A stretch of 30,525 bases of DNA from assembly GCF_021044775.1 (NCBI RefSeq), contig NZ_JAJNOQ010000016.1, forward strand, positions 1 to 30,525, in the 5' to 3' direction. Positions within the stretch are counted from its first letter, which is position 1. Every line of letters begins with the position of its first letter. The notes under the pieces were generated by a model. It did no database searches, was not told where the DNA came from, and saw only the letters and a list, made by a program, of their open reading frames with translations. A program made the position numbers and the translations under genes. This document shows, piece after piece, positions 24,390-30,525 of this stretch. This stretch comes from Paraeggerthella hominis (lineage in GTDB: Bacteria; Actinomycetota; Coriobacteriia; Coriobacteriales; Eggerthellaceae).

Positions 24390-24434
24390 CTGGTGACAAG
24401 GTTGCAACCCCGAAACATCTATAGTTTTCACCAG
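24390..24434. promoter_or_regulatory. Spaced inverted repeat in the regulator/molybdoenzyme divergent promoter region
   Basis: CTGGTGA (24390-24396) and TCACCAG (24428-24434) form a 7-bp inverted repeat around a region holding a palindrome GGTTGCAACC (24400-24409) and a TATAGT sequence (24420-24425) that could be a -10 box. A related TGGTGA occurs near 24350. It is a reasonable binding site for the neighbouring LuxR regulator, but this is inference; no good -35 was found at 17 bases. Confidence 0.45.
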
Positions 24435-24529
24435 TTCGAACTGCATGGACGTGCCCTGCCGAGCGTTGACGAGGCGAAGGCAAGGCGCACGAAGCAAACG
24501 AGGAGCCTACGAGTATTGGAGGGGGTTGC

Positions 24530-26959
24530 ATGTCGAACACCACGACATCCCAGGGACTGACCCGCCGCACCTTCGTGAAGGCGACGGGCGCGCTCGGCGC
24601 GCTTGCCGCCGCAAGCGGAGCGGCATCCCAAAGCCTGTTCGCCGACGCTCCGCAAGCCTATGCCGAAGACGCGGCTGGCAACGAGGAGATCGTCTGGACG
24701 CACTGCCACGTCAACTGCGGAGGCGCGTGCCCGCTGCAGTGCCATGTGCAGGACGGTGAATTGAAGTACGTCGAATCCGACAACACGGGAGACCCCGCAT
24801 TCGGCGCCGTCGAGGCGCGCGCTTGCCTGCGCGGCCGCTCCATCCGCCCGTGGCTGGGAAGCGCCGACCGGCTGAACTACCCGATGAAGCGCGTCGAGGG
24901 CACGAAGCGCGGCGAGGGCCAGTACGAGCGCATCAGCTGGGACGAGGCGCTCGACATCATCGCCAGCGAATTCACGCGCATCACGAAGCAGTACGGCAAC
25001 GAGGCCGTGTTCATCCAGGAATGCTCGGGCGTCGAGCAGAACATCATGATGAACAATCCCTTCTTCCGCCTGTTCAACCTGCTGGGCGGCGAAGTCACGC
25101 GCTACGGCAGCTACTCGAGCGCGTCCATCAGCTTCGGGGCGTACCCTTACACGTACGGCAAGTCGTGGGGCAACCGCTCGCTCAAGACCATCCAGGAAGG
25201 CGAGCTTGTCGTGTTCTTCGGCTTCGCGCCGAACGACATGCGCATGGCCGGCGACGGCCCGGGTTACGACCTGAACGTGGTTCGCGAGAAGAAGAACGCA
25301 CGCGTCATCGTCATCGATCCGCGCCGCAACGAAACCTGCACGAACCAGGGTGCCGAATGGATTCCCATCGTGCCCGGCACCGACGCAGCCCTGGTAGCGG
25401 GCCTTGCCCATGTGCTCATTACCGAAAACTTGGTTGACCTGGACTTCCTGCACACGTACTGCGTGGGCTTCGACGAGGAGACCATGCCCGAAGATGCTCG
25501 CGGCAAGAACCTGTCCTACCGCGACTACATCCTGGGCACCGGCTACGACCAGGTGGAGAAGACCCCCGCGTGGGCATCCGCCATCACGAAAGTGCCGGAA
25601 GAGCGCATCGTGAAGCTGGCGCACGAGATTGCCGAATCCGACCCGTGCTACATCTGCCAGGGCCTTGGGCCCCAACGGCATACCAACGGCGACAACGCCT
25701 CGCGCGCCATCATGGTGCTGCCGCAGCTGGTGGGCCAGGTAGGCAAGCCGGGCACCACGTCGGGCGGGACCATCGGCAACGACGACATCGGCTTGAACAC
25801 CCTGCCCACGGGCAAGAACCCCATCAAGGCGAAGTTCCCGAACTTCCTGTGGCCCGAAGCCATCCGCGACGGCGCGAAGCTGACCGCCGCCAACGCAGGC
25901 ATCCAGAACGCCGACGGCCTGAAAGTGGGCGTCAAATTCCTGGTGAACTACGGCAACAACATGATGGCCAACCAAAACGCCGACATCAACTTCACCACCG
26001 ATATCCTGCGCGACGAAACCCTGTGCGAGTTCATTCTGCAGTACGACATAGCCTGGACCGATTCGTGCAACTGGGCCGACATCGTCCTGCCCGACTTGAC
26101 CCCGCAGGAAACGTACAGCCTGACGGCCGCCGGCGAGTCCAACGACGTCGAGGGCATCCGTTTCGGCCAGCCCCTCTACGGTCCGAAGTTCGAGCGCCGC
26201 GAAGTCTACGAGGTGTGCGGCGAGTTGGCGAAGCGCCTGGGCGTGTACGACGAGTATTCCGAGGGCGGCCTGACCCGCGAAGACTGGTGCCGCAAGCTCT
26301 ACGACGAGCTGCGCGAAGACAAGCCCGAGCTTCCCACGTACGACGAGGGCGTGAAGATGGGCGCGTTCACGTACGACATCGAACCGTCCACCAAGGTTGA
26401 CGACTTCATTTTGGATCCCGTGGCAAACCCGCTTAAAACGGCAACTGGAAAGATCCAGATCTACTCCCCCGAGCTGGCGAAGATCGCCGAGACATGGGAT
26501 CTGCAGGAAGGCGACGTGATCTCGGCCATCCCCGTGTACTATCCTGGCTTCGACGGCCCCGATTCCACGACCGAAGAGTTCCCGTTCCAGATTGTGGACT
26601 TCCATCACAAGGGAACCACCCACTCGACGTACGCCGCCAACCCGACGCTGCACAAGCTGGCTCCGTTCCAGGCGTGGATCAACCCGATGGACGCCGCTTC
26701 GCGCGGCATCGCGGACAACGACAAGGTTCGCCTGGTCAGCGCACAGGGAGAAATCCGCACGACGGCCAAGGTGACGAACCGCGTCATTCCCGGAACCATC
26801 ATGTACCCGCAGGGAGCCTGGCATCGCGCCGACATGCAGGGCGACCGCATCGACCACGGCGGTTGCAGCAACACGCTGACCAGCCGCCATTGCAACCCGG
26901 TGTCGAAGGGCACGGGCCAACACAGCGTAATCGGCACGATCGAGAAGGTGGAAGGGTAA
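24530..26959 (+). CDS. Tat-exported molybdopterin oxidoreductase, DMSO reductase family (DmsA-like catalytic subunit)
   Basis: An 809-residue enzyme of the DMSO reductase superfamily. The Tat signal TRRTFVKATGALGALAAA (twin arginines at 12-13) directs folded export. A 4Fe-4S site follows: Cys59, Cys63, Cys67 and Cys99. The stretch RYGSYSSASISFG (191-203) aligns with the YGDYSSAQ region of DmsA, so molybdenum is probably held by a Ser near 196. The C-terminal molybdopterin-binding motifs (NPMDAASRGIADNDKVRL) are present. It would reduce a terminal acceptor such as an S- or N-oxide, or an aromatic compound; the substrate cannot be read from sequence. The ATG at 24530 follows TTGGAGGGGG. dmsB-like and dmsC-like genes follow at 3 and 1 bp. 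No TorD/DmsD chaperone gene is nearby. Confidence 0.93.
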   Translation: MSNTTTSQGLTRRTFVKATGALGALAAASGAASQSLFADAPQAYAEDAAGNEEIVWTHCHVNCGGACPLQCHVQDGELKYVESDNTGDPAFGAVEARACLRGRSIRPWLGSADRLNYPMKRVEGTKRGEGQYERISWDEALDIIASEFTRITKQYGNEAVFIQECSGVEQNIMMNNPFFRLFNLLGGEVTRYGSYSSASISFGAYPYTYGKSWGNRSLKTIQEGELVVFFGFAPNDMRMAGDGPGYDLNVVREKKNARVIVIDPRRNETCTNQGAEWIPIVPGTDAALVAGLAHVLITENLVDLDFLHTYCVGFDEETMPEDARGKNLSYRDYILGTGYDQVEKTPAWASAITKVPEERIVKLAHEIAESDPCYICQGLGPQRHTNGDNASRAIMVLPQLVGQVGKPGTTSGGTIGNDDIGLNTLPTGKNPIKAKFPNFLWPEAIRDGAKLTAANAGIQNADGLKVGVKFLVNYGNNMMANQNADINFTTDILRDETLCEFILQYDIAWTDSCNWADIVLPDLTPQETYSLTAAGESNDVEGIRFGQPLYGPKFERREVYEVCGELAKRLGVYDEYSEGGLTREDWCRKLYDELREDKPELPTYDEGVKMGAFTYDIEPSTKVDDFILDPVANPLKTATGKIQIYSPELAKIAETWDLQEGDVISAIPVYYPGFDGPDSTTEEFPFQIVDFHHKGTTHSTYAANPTLHKLAPFQAWINPMDAASRGIADNDKVRLVSAQGEIRTTAKVTNRVIPGTIMYPQGAWHRADMQGDRIDHGGCSNTLTSRHCNPVSKGTGQHSVIGTIEKVEG

Positions 26960-26962
26960 GCC

Positions 26963-27580
26963 ATGACGCAGTACGGTTTCTATTTCGACGCGACGCGCTG
27001 CACGGGTTGCAAGACCTGCGAAGCGGCCTGCCGCGACTATCACGACCTGCCGCTGGACTATTCGTACCGCCGCGTGTACGAGCTTGAAGGCGGCGGATGG
27101 ACCCAGGCGGCCGACGGCACCTGGAGCACCGATTCCTACACGTACTACACGTCGTTCGCATGCAGCCATTGCGACAACCCGGCATGCACGCACGTATGCC
27201 CCACCGGCGCAATGCACAAAGACGATAAGGGCATTGTTTCCGTGGATACGCATCGCTGCATCGGCTGCGGTTACTGCGAGCTGGCCTGCCCGTACGGCAA
27301 CCCGCACGTCGATCGCCAGAAGGGCCACAGCGTGAAGTGCGACGGCTGCGCGTCCCGTGTAGCCGCAGGCAAGCAGCCCATGTGCGTGGAGGCATGCTCT
27401 ATGCGCGCCATCGAGTTCGGGCCGATCGACCAGCTGGAGCAAGGCGACGGCCGCGCGGCGGTAGCGCCCTTGCCCGATCCCAGCGTGACCACGCCGAACT
27501 TTTACATTAAGAACTGCGCGGCAGCGCAGCCGTGCGGCTCGACCTCGTGCGTCGTGGCCAACAAGACGGAGGTGAGGTAA
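26963..27580 (+). CDS. 4Fe-4S ferredoxin-type electron-transfer subunit (DmsB-like)
   Basis: A 205-residue iron-sulfur subunit carrying electrons from the membrane anchor to the catalytic subunit. Four cysteine clusters follow the DmsB/NrfC order: CTGCKTCEAAC near the N-terminus, CSHCDNPACTHVCP, CIGCGYCELACPYG, and CDGCASRV ... CVEAC. Each holds one 4Fe-4S cluster. A fifth Cys-rich C-terminal segment (CAAAQPCGSTSC) is odd, but the spacing does not look like a cluster. No signal peptide: it would be carried across with the Tat-exported partner. The ATG is 3 bp after the DmsA-like stop. Confidence 0.93.
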   Translation: MTQYGFYFDATRCTGCKTCEAACRDYHDLPLDYSYRRVYELEGGGWTQAADGTWSTDSYTYYTSFACSHCDNPACTHVCPTGAMHKDDKGIVSVDTHRCIGCGYCELACPYGNPHVDRQKGHSVKCDGCASRVAAGKQPMCVEACSMRAIEFGPIDQLEQGDGRAAVAPLPDPSVTTPNFYIKNCAAAQPCGSTSCVVANKTEVR

Positions 27581-27581
27581 C

Positions 27582-28430
27582 ATGGGTTCCGGATTCGAGC
27601 ATGCCGCACTGGCGGTGTTCACCACCCTCGCTCCCATGGGCGCAGGAGCGTTCATCGTCCTGACGTACGCGTTCTTGGCAGGCAAGCCCGACCAGGCGGC
27701 CGCAAAGCGCCTCGACCGCTGGACCGCGCTGCCGCTGGCAGTACTGGCCGTGGGCTTTGCGGGTGCGTTCATGCACCTGGCCAGCCCTCTGGGAGCTTTC
27801 GGGGTATTCGCGGGCGTGGGATCCTCGCCACTTTCGAACGAGATCCTGGCGGGCGTGCTGTTCGTCGTAGCGGCTGTGATCTATTGGGCGCTTGGCCTGG
27901 CAGGAAAGCTGTCCGAGGGCGCACGTCGCGCGTTCCTGATTGCGCTGTCGGTTCTGGCCGTCGTGTTCTCGGCGTTCTGCGGCCTGGCGTACATGATGCA
28001 CACCATCCCCACGTGGAACACCCCGACGTCCATTGTTCAGATGGTGGGCTTCATGGTGGCCGGCGGCACGGTGCTGGGATTCTGCACCGTGGGTCTTGCC
28101 AAGGTGGGACTGCCGAAGGGCGCCGGCACGGTAGCTCTGGCCCTCACGCTGGCCGGCGTTGTGATAGCCTCTGCGGGCTTCGGCATGCAGATCGCCGGGC
28201 TTGAAGGCATCCGCAACATCTGGGGATCGGCGGCGCAGCTGGTTCCGGCCATCGGCATGATGCTGGCAGCGTTCGCCGCGTGCGGTCTGCTGGGAGCAGT
28301 GCTGGCCTACGTCGCGTCGAAGAAGGCGTTCGCGCCGGCGCTTATGGTAGGCTCGTGCGCCATCGTGGCTGTCGGCGTGTTCGTAGCGCGCATCGGATTC
28401 TACGGACTGTTCATGGGAATTGCCCTGTAA
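27582..28430 (+). CDS. DmsC-like membrane anchor subunit
   Basis: A 282-residue membrane protein with about eight hydrophobic segments, of the DmsC/DMSO reductase anchor family. Its typical start HAALAVFTTLAPMGAGAFI and the GVGSSPLSNEI stretch are conserved in DmsC homologues of Eggerthellaceae. It would oxidise menaquinol and pass electrons to the iron-sulfur subunit. The ATG lies 1 bp after the DmsB-like stop, with GGAGGTGAGG just upstream. A perfect 16-bp-stem terminator ends the operon at 28458. Confidence 0.9.
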   Translation: MGSGFEHAALAVFTTLAPMGAGAFIVLTYAFLAGKPDQAAAKRLDRWTALPLAVLAVGFAGAFMHLASPLGAFGVFAGVGSSPLSNEILAGVLFVVAAVIYWALGLAGKLSEGARRAFLIALSVLAVVFSAFCGLAYMMHTIPTWNTPTSIVQMVGFMVAGGTVLGFCTVGLAKVGLPKGAGTVALALTLAGVVIASAGFGMQIAGLEGIRNIWGSAAQLVPAIGMMLAAFAACGLLGAVLAYVASKKAFAPALMVGSCAIVAVGVFVARIGFYGLFMGIAL

Positions 28431-28457
28431 CGTCTCGTACAAAGCAGTATCCTCCCG

Positions 28458-28500
28458 GAATACGGGCGAGCGGTCTCCCTCCGCTCGCCCGTATTCTTTA
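28458..28500 (+). terminator. Strong intrinsic terminator after the DmsC-like gene
   Basis: GAATACGGGCGAGCGG (28458-28473) and CCGCTCGCCCGTATTC (28481-28496) form a 16-bp perfect stem with a 7-base loop (28474-28480), followed by TTTA on the plus strand. It lies 27 bp after the DmsC-like stop. Confidence 0.85.
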
Positions 28501-28504
28501 TACT

Positions 28505-28536
28505 GGTGGTTGCCGATGCACGTATCGGAAACCACC
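28505..28536. promoter_or_regulatory. Second inverted repeat upstream of the second DmsC-like gene
   Basis: GGTGGTTGCCGAT (28505-28517) can pair with ATCGGAAACCACC (28524-28536) with one mismatch around a 6-base loop. It lies immediately after the terminator and 32 bp before the next start codon. It may be an operator or leader hairpin of the second DmsC-like gene; a backup terminator is less likely as no T-run follows. Confidence 0.4.
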
Positions 28537-28568
28537 GCCCACGACACGCGAAAAGAGGCCCGACGCTC

Positions 28569-29471
28569 ATGGAGACGGCGATCAACGAGATCACGCTCGT
28601 GCTGTTCACCACTATCGCACCCGCAGGCGTGATAGGCTATCTGCTTATGGCCGCAGCTATCGTACGCGCCAGCAAGAAGGACCGCGCCGACGCCATCAGC
28701 CGCCATCTGGTGGTTCCGCTTGTGCTGGCCATCTCCGGCCTCATCGCATCGGCCACGCATCTGGGCACCCCGGCGAACGCGCTGTACGTGATTACGGGCA
28801 TAGGCAGGTCGCCGCTTTCGAACGAAGTGGTGGCCGCGGTGGCGTTTCTGGCACTTGGCGGCATCTACTGGATCATCTCATTTCGCAACGACCTTACCCG
28901 CGCCTTTCGCACCGCTTGGCTCGTGCCCACCATCGCGGCGGGCCTCGCGTTCGTGTGGTTCATCGGCGTGGCGTATTCGGTGCCCTCGGTTCCCACGTGG
29001 AACCTGCCCACCGCGCCGCTGACGCTGTGGCTGAACGCGCTGTCGAGCGGGCCCATCGTGGGACTGTTCGGGCTGGCGCTTGCTCGCCAGGAGCCGTCGC
29101 GGCGCGCGGCCTTCGTCGCGCTTGCGGTTACGGCCTGCGCAGCTGCGGCGAACGCGGGTGTTCTGGCTTTGGAGTGGCAAGCGCTTGAAGGCATTGTCAC
29201 CACCACGACGCGCGCGACCGACCTTGTTCCCAACCTTGGCCTTTTGCTGGGCTTGTACCTGACGTTGGAAGCCGGGGCCGTTGCTTTGTGCGCCGTTGCC
29301 TCGCTGCGCAAAACGCTGCCAGCGCCCGCGTCGATCGACCCCTTCACCGTTGCCCGGCGCACCGGCACGGTGCGGCTGCTGCTCACTGCGGGCGCCGGAA
29401 TGCTGGCCCTTGCCGCTTCGTTCGCCGTGCGCTTCGCGTTCTACGCCATGCACATGACCGTGGGCGTGTAG
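28569..29471 (+). CDS. Second DmsC-like membrane anchor (orphan paralogue)
   Basis: A 300-residue membrane protein with about eight hydrophobic segments, clearly related to the anchor at 27582-28430: FTTIAPAGVIGYLLMAAAI against FTTLAPMGAGAFIVLTYAF, and GIGRSPLSNEVVAAVAF against GVGSSPLSNEILAGVLF. The start at 28569 is chosen because the homology begins at METAINEITL and AGAGG lies upstream. No catalytic or iron-sulfur gene accompanies it and it is separated from the dms operon by a strong terminator, so it probably serves another oxidoreductase or substitutes for the first anchor. The 144-bp element copy 2 begins 42 bp after its stop. Confidence 0.87.
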   Translation: METAINEITLVLFTTIAPAGVIGYLLMAAAIVRASKKDRADAISRHLVVPLVLAISGLIASATHLGTPANALYVITGIGRSPLSNEVVAAVAFLALGGIYWIISFRNDLTRAFRTAWLVPTIAAGLAFVWFIGVAYSVPSVPTWNLPTAPLTLWLNALSSGPIVGLFGLALARQEPSRRAAFVALAVTACAAAANAGVLALEWQALEGIVTTTTRATDLVPNLGLLLGLYLTLEAGAVALCAVASLRKTLPAPASIDPFTVARRTGTVRLLLTAGAGMLALAASFAVRFAFYAMHMTVGV

Positions 29472-29513
29472 GAACCCCGAACCTGCCCGGCTTGGACCGC
29501 CCGGCCCCCTCTG

Positions 29514-29657
29514 CTGTCAAAACGGACGAGTTTTGCTGGTCCTCGAATCAGGATAATGACCGGCGGCAAGCCTCTGACCTGGCATGTTGCAAAACACCCG
29601 CAGCCGGGTCGCCCCGAAAAGGCCGAAAACCGCCGCAAAACTCGTCCGTTTTGACAG
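29514..29657 (+). mobile_element. 144-bp palindrome-ended element, copy 2 (MITE-like)
   Basis: This copy has perfect 23-bp terminal inverted repeats (29514-29536 and 29635-29657); each end contains CAAAAC-N6-GTTTTG. It matches copy 1 at 22072-22215 in length and orientation, with the first 45 bases identical. Most differences lie in the interior (the right end has one 2-base change), as expected if the ends are under selection. Outer flanks again are complementary (CCCCCT left, AGGGGG right). It lies directly downstream of the second DmsC-like gene and may also act as its transcript end. No gene was seen from 29658 to 29811. Confidence 0.75.
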
Positions 29658-29811
29658 CGAAGGGGGACGTCACGCACCGCGTAAGCGGGATTGAGCCGTT
29701 GCCGCAAGCGCCGACCGCAGGTCGAAAGCGAGACACGGTGACCGGGCGCCCCGAATACCGCCCGCAAAAGCCGGTCAAGAATACAAATGGGAGACGATTC
29801 CGCCCGATTTC

Positions 29812-29840
29812 TTCACGAAACCGTCGGGTGCTGCGATACT
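29812..29840 (+). promoter_or_regulatory. Candidate promoter for the molbindin gene
   Basis: TTCACG (29812-29817) and GATACT (29835-29840) are spaced by 17 bases. Each box matches four of six consensus positions. It would give a leader of about 50 bases before the ATG at 29898, including the hairpin at 29857-29878. Confidence 0.45.
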
Positions 29841-29856
29841 GCGGCCATACCCAATC

Positions 29857-29878
29857 GGCCTCCGACATACCGGAGGCC
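29857..29878. promoter_or_regulatory. 8-bp hairpin in the molbindin leader
   Basis: GGCCTCCG (29857-29864) and CGGAGGCC (29871-29878) pair perfectly across ACATAC, just upstream of the AAAGGA ribosome site. It may be an operator or a leader hairpin affecting translation; no known molybdenum riboswitch pattern was recognised. Confidence 0.4.
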
Positions 29879-29897
29879 CCAACGAAAGGAATCGCAC

Positions 29898-30323
29898 ATG
29901 AAGATTTCCGCTCGCAACCAGCTTAAAGGCACCGTTTCGGGAATAACCGAAGGGGCCGTCAACGGCGTGGTGTCCATCAACTTGGGATCCACCGTAGTCA
30001 AAGCCGACATCACCATGGAGGCCATCGCCGACCTGGGGCTTGCCGAGGGCATGAGCGCCACGGCTATCATCAAGGCCAGCAACGTCATGTTCGCTGCCGG
30101 AACCAAGCGCATCGCAGGCATCTCCGCCCGCAATCAAATTCCCGGAACCATCGCATCCGTGAAAAAGGGCGCCGTCAACGGCCAAGTGGCGTTGAAAACC
30201 GCCGAGGGTTCCCTCATCAAGGGTTCCATCACCAACGAGGCTATTGAAGAGCTGGGGCTGGCAGAAGGCGGCGAGGCGCTTGCCATCGTGAAGTCCACCG
30301 ACGTTATGGTGGGCGTGGAGTAG
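29898..30323 (+). CDS. Tandem Mop-domain molybdate-binding protein (molbindin)
   Basis: A 141-residue cytoplasmic protein made of two Mop/TOBE domains in tandem, each starting with ISARNQ (residues 3-8 and about 74-79) and containing a GAVNG turn and a GLAEG helix end. Molbindins bind molybdate or tungstate and buffer the oxyanion for molybdoenzyme cofactor synthesis. The duplicated architecture matches ModG-type proteins. The ATG at 29898 follows AAAGGA. It lies just outside the DmsA-like module and is a natural partner of it. A terminator follows at 30345. Confidence 0.9.
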   Translation: MKISARNQLKGTVSGITEGAVNGVVSINLGSTVVKADITMEAIADLGLAEGMSATAIIKASNVMFAAGTKRIAGISARNQIPGTIASVKKGAVNGQVALKTAEGSLIKGSITNEAIEELGLAEGGEALAIVKSTDVMVGVE

Positions 30324-30344
30324 CCCCTCCCCCCATTACAGTTA

Positions 30345-30372
30345 GACCTGGCTCTGCCGGGTCTTTTCTTTT
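30345..30372 (+). terminator. Intrinsic terminator after the molbindin gene
   Basis: GACCTGGC (30345-30352) pairs with GCCGGGTC (30356-30363), allowing one G-U, with a 3-base loop and a T-rich run (TTTTCTTTT) directly after. It lies 21 bp past the molbindin stop. Confidence 0.85.
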
Positions 30373-30525
30373 CCAGCTCGATCCGCAAGCGGATTACGAT
30401 GAGGCGGACCCTGCGGGGTTGCTGGCCGACCCGCCCCGGATGGCCCTTCGTCCCTGCCTCTCGCGAAGGCCCGGGGGGTGTTGCCACCGGGGACGGGCGC
30501 CGCGGCGAAGGCTGATAGAAACCTG
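30373..30525. other. GC-rich gene-free right edge with strong folding potential
   Basis: No gene was seen. Segments GGCCCTTCG and CGAAGGCC (about 30439-30472) can pair across a short loop, and further G/C-runs could stack on them. The region may belong to a structured RNA or leader continuing beyond the window edge. I do not recognise a known RNA family. Confidence 0.35.

Noticed and set aside
24428..27772. Long minus-strand open frame (1114 codons) opposite DmsA-DmsB
   Set aside because: Antisense shadow of an unambiguous molybdoenzyme operon; composition is Arg/Val/His-rich and there is no recognisable domain.
29658..29811. Possible molybdenum-cofactor riboswitch before the molbindin gene
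   Set aside because: I looked for the conserved Moco RNA core and did not find it; local hairpins alone are insufficient.
30373..30525. Possible RNase P RNA or other known RNA at the right edge
   Set aside because: A GGATGGCC-like stretch is suggestive but the conserved GAGGAAAGTCC core is not present in the window.

Overview
The window looks like chromosomal DNA of an anaerobic, high-GC Gram-positive of the Coriobacteriia, most likely Eggerthellaceae (Eggerthella, Gordonibacter, Adlercreutzia or a relative). This is inferred from gene content: a Tat-exported DMSO-reductase-family molybdoenzyme beside a LuxR regulator with a large membrane domain, an arginine-deiminase-type energy operon, and strong GGAGG ribosome sites. 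No taxonomic marker gene (rRNA, tRNA) was seen.

Layout. 1-5051 (minus strand): an arginine-deiminase-like operon reading arcB-like carbamoyltransferase > YfcC-type carrier > short guanidine deiminase > D-2-hydroxyacid dehydrogenase > carbamate kinase (cut by the left edge). 5296-7903: a divergent sodium:solute symporter and a convergent PucR-type regulator that may control this locus. 8116-11428: a UMF1-type MFS permease, then a phospholipase-C-like protein with a clear promoter and a TRIC-type cation channel. 11501-13193: a PiT phosphate transporter with its DUF47 partner. 13502-14644: a NarK-type nitrate/nitrite transporter ending at a 16-bp-stem terminator. 14721-21147 (minus): a RecJ-RecQ fusion, bifunctional (p)ppGpp synthetase/hydrolase and an MBL-fold hydrolase, overlapping or tightly packed. 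21284-21766: a small membrane protein. 21767-22615: gene-free DNA with poly-G tracts, copy 1 of a 144-bp palindrome-ended element and a 121-bp-offset duplication. 22616-29471: a LuxR membrane regulator divergent from a DmsA-DmsB-DmsC molybdoenzyme operon, followed by a second DmsC-like anchor. Copy 2 of the 144-bp element follows. 29898-30323: a two-domain molbindin with its own terminator.

How it fits together. The left part probably makes ATP from a guanidino compound: deimination, transfer of the carbamoyl group to phosphate, then carbamate kinase. The carbamoyltransferase lacks two residues that ornithine transcarbamylases use to hold the ornithine alpha-amino group, and the deiminase is much shorter than classical ArcA, so the substrate may not be arginine. 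The right part is a respiratory module: an exported molybdoenzyme, its iron-sulfur subunit and membrane anchors, a dedicated regulator and a molybdate-binding protein nearby.

The strongest undescribed signal is the 144-bp element. Two copies about 89% identical, in the same orientation, bracket exactly the regulator plus molybdoenzyme module (about 7.3 kb). That arrangement would allow excision or exchange of the module as a cassette.
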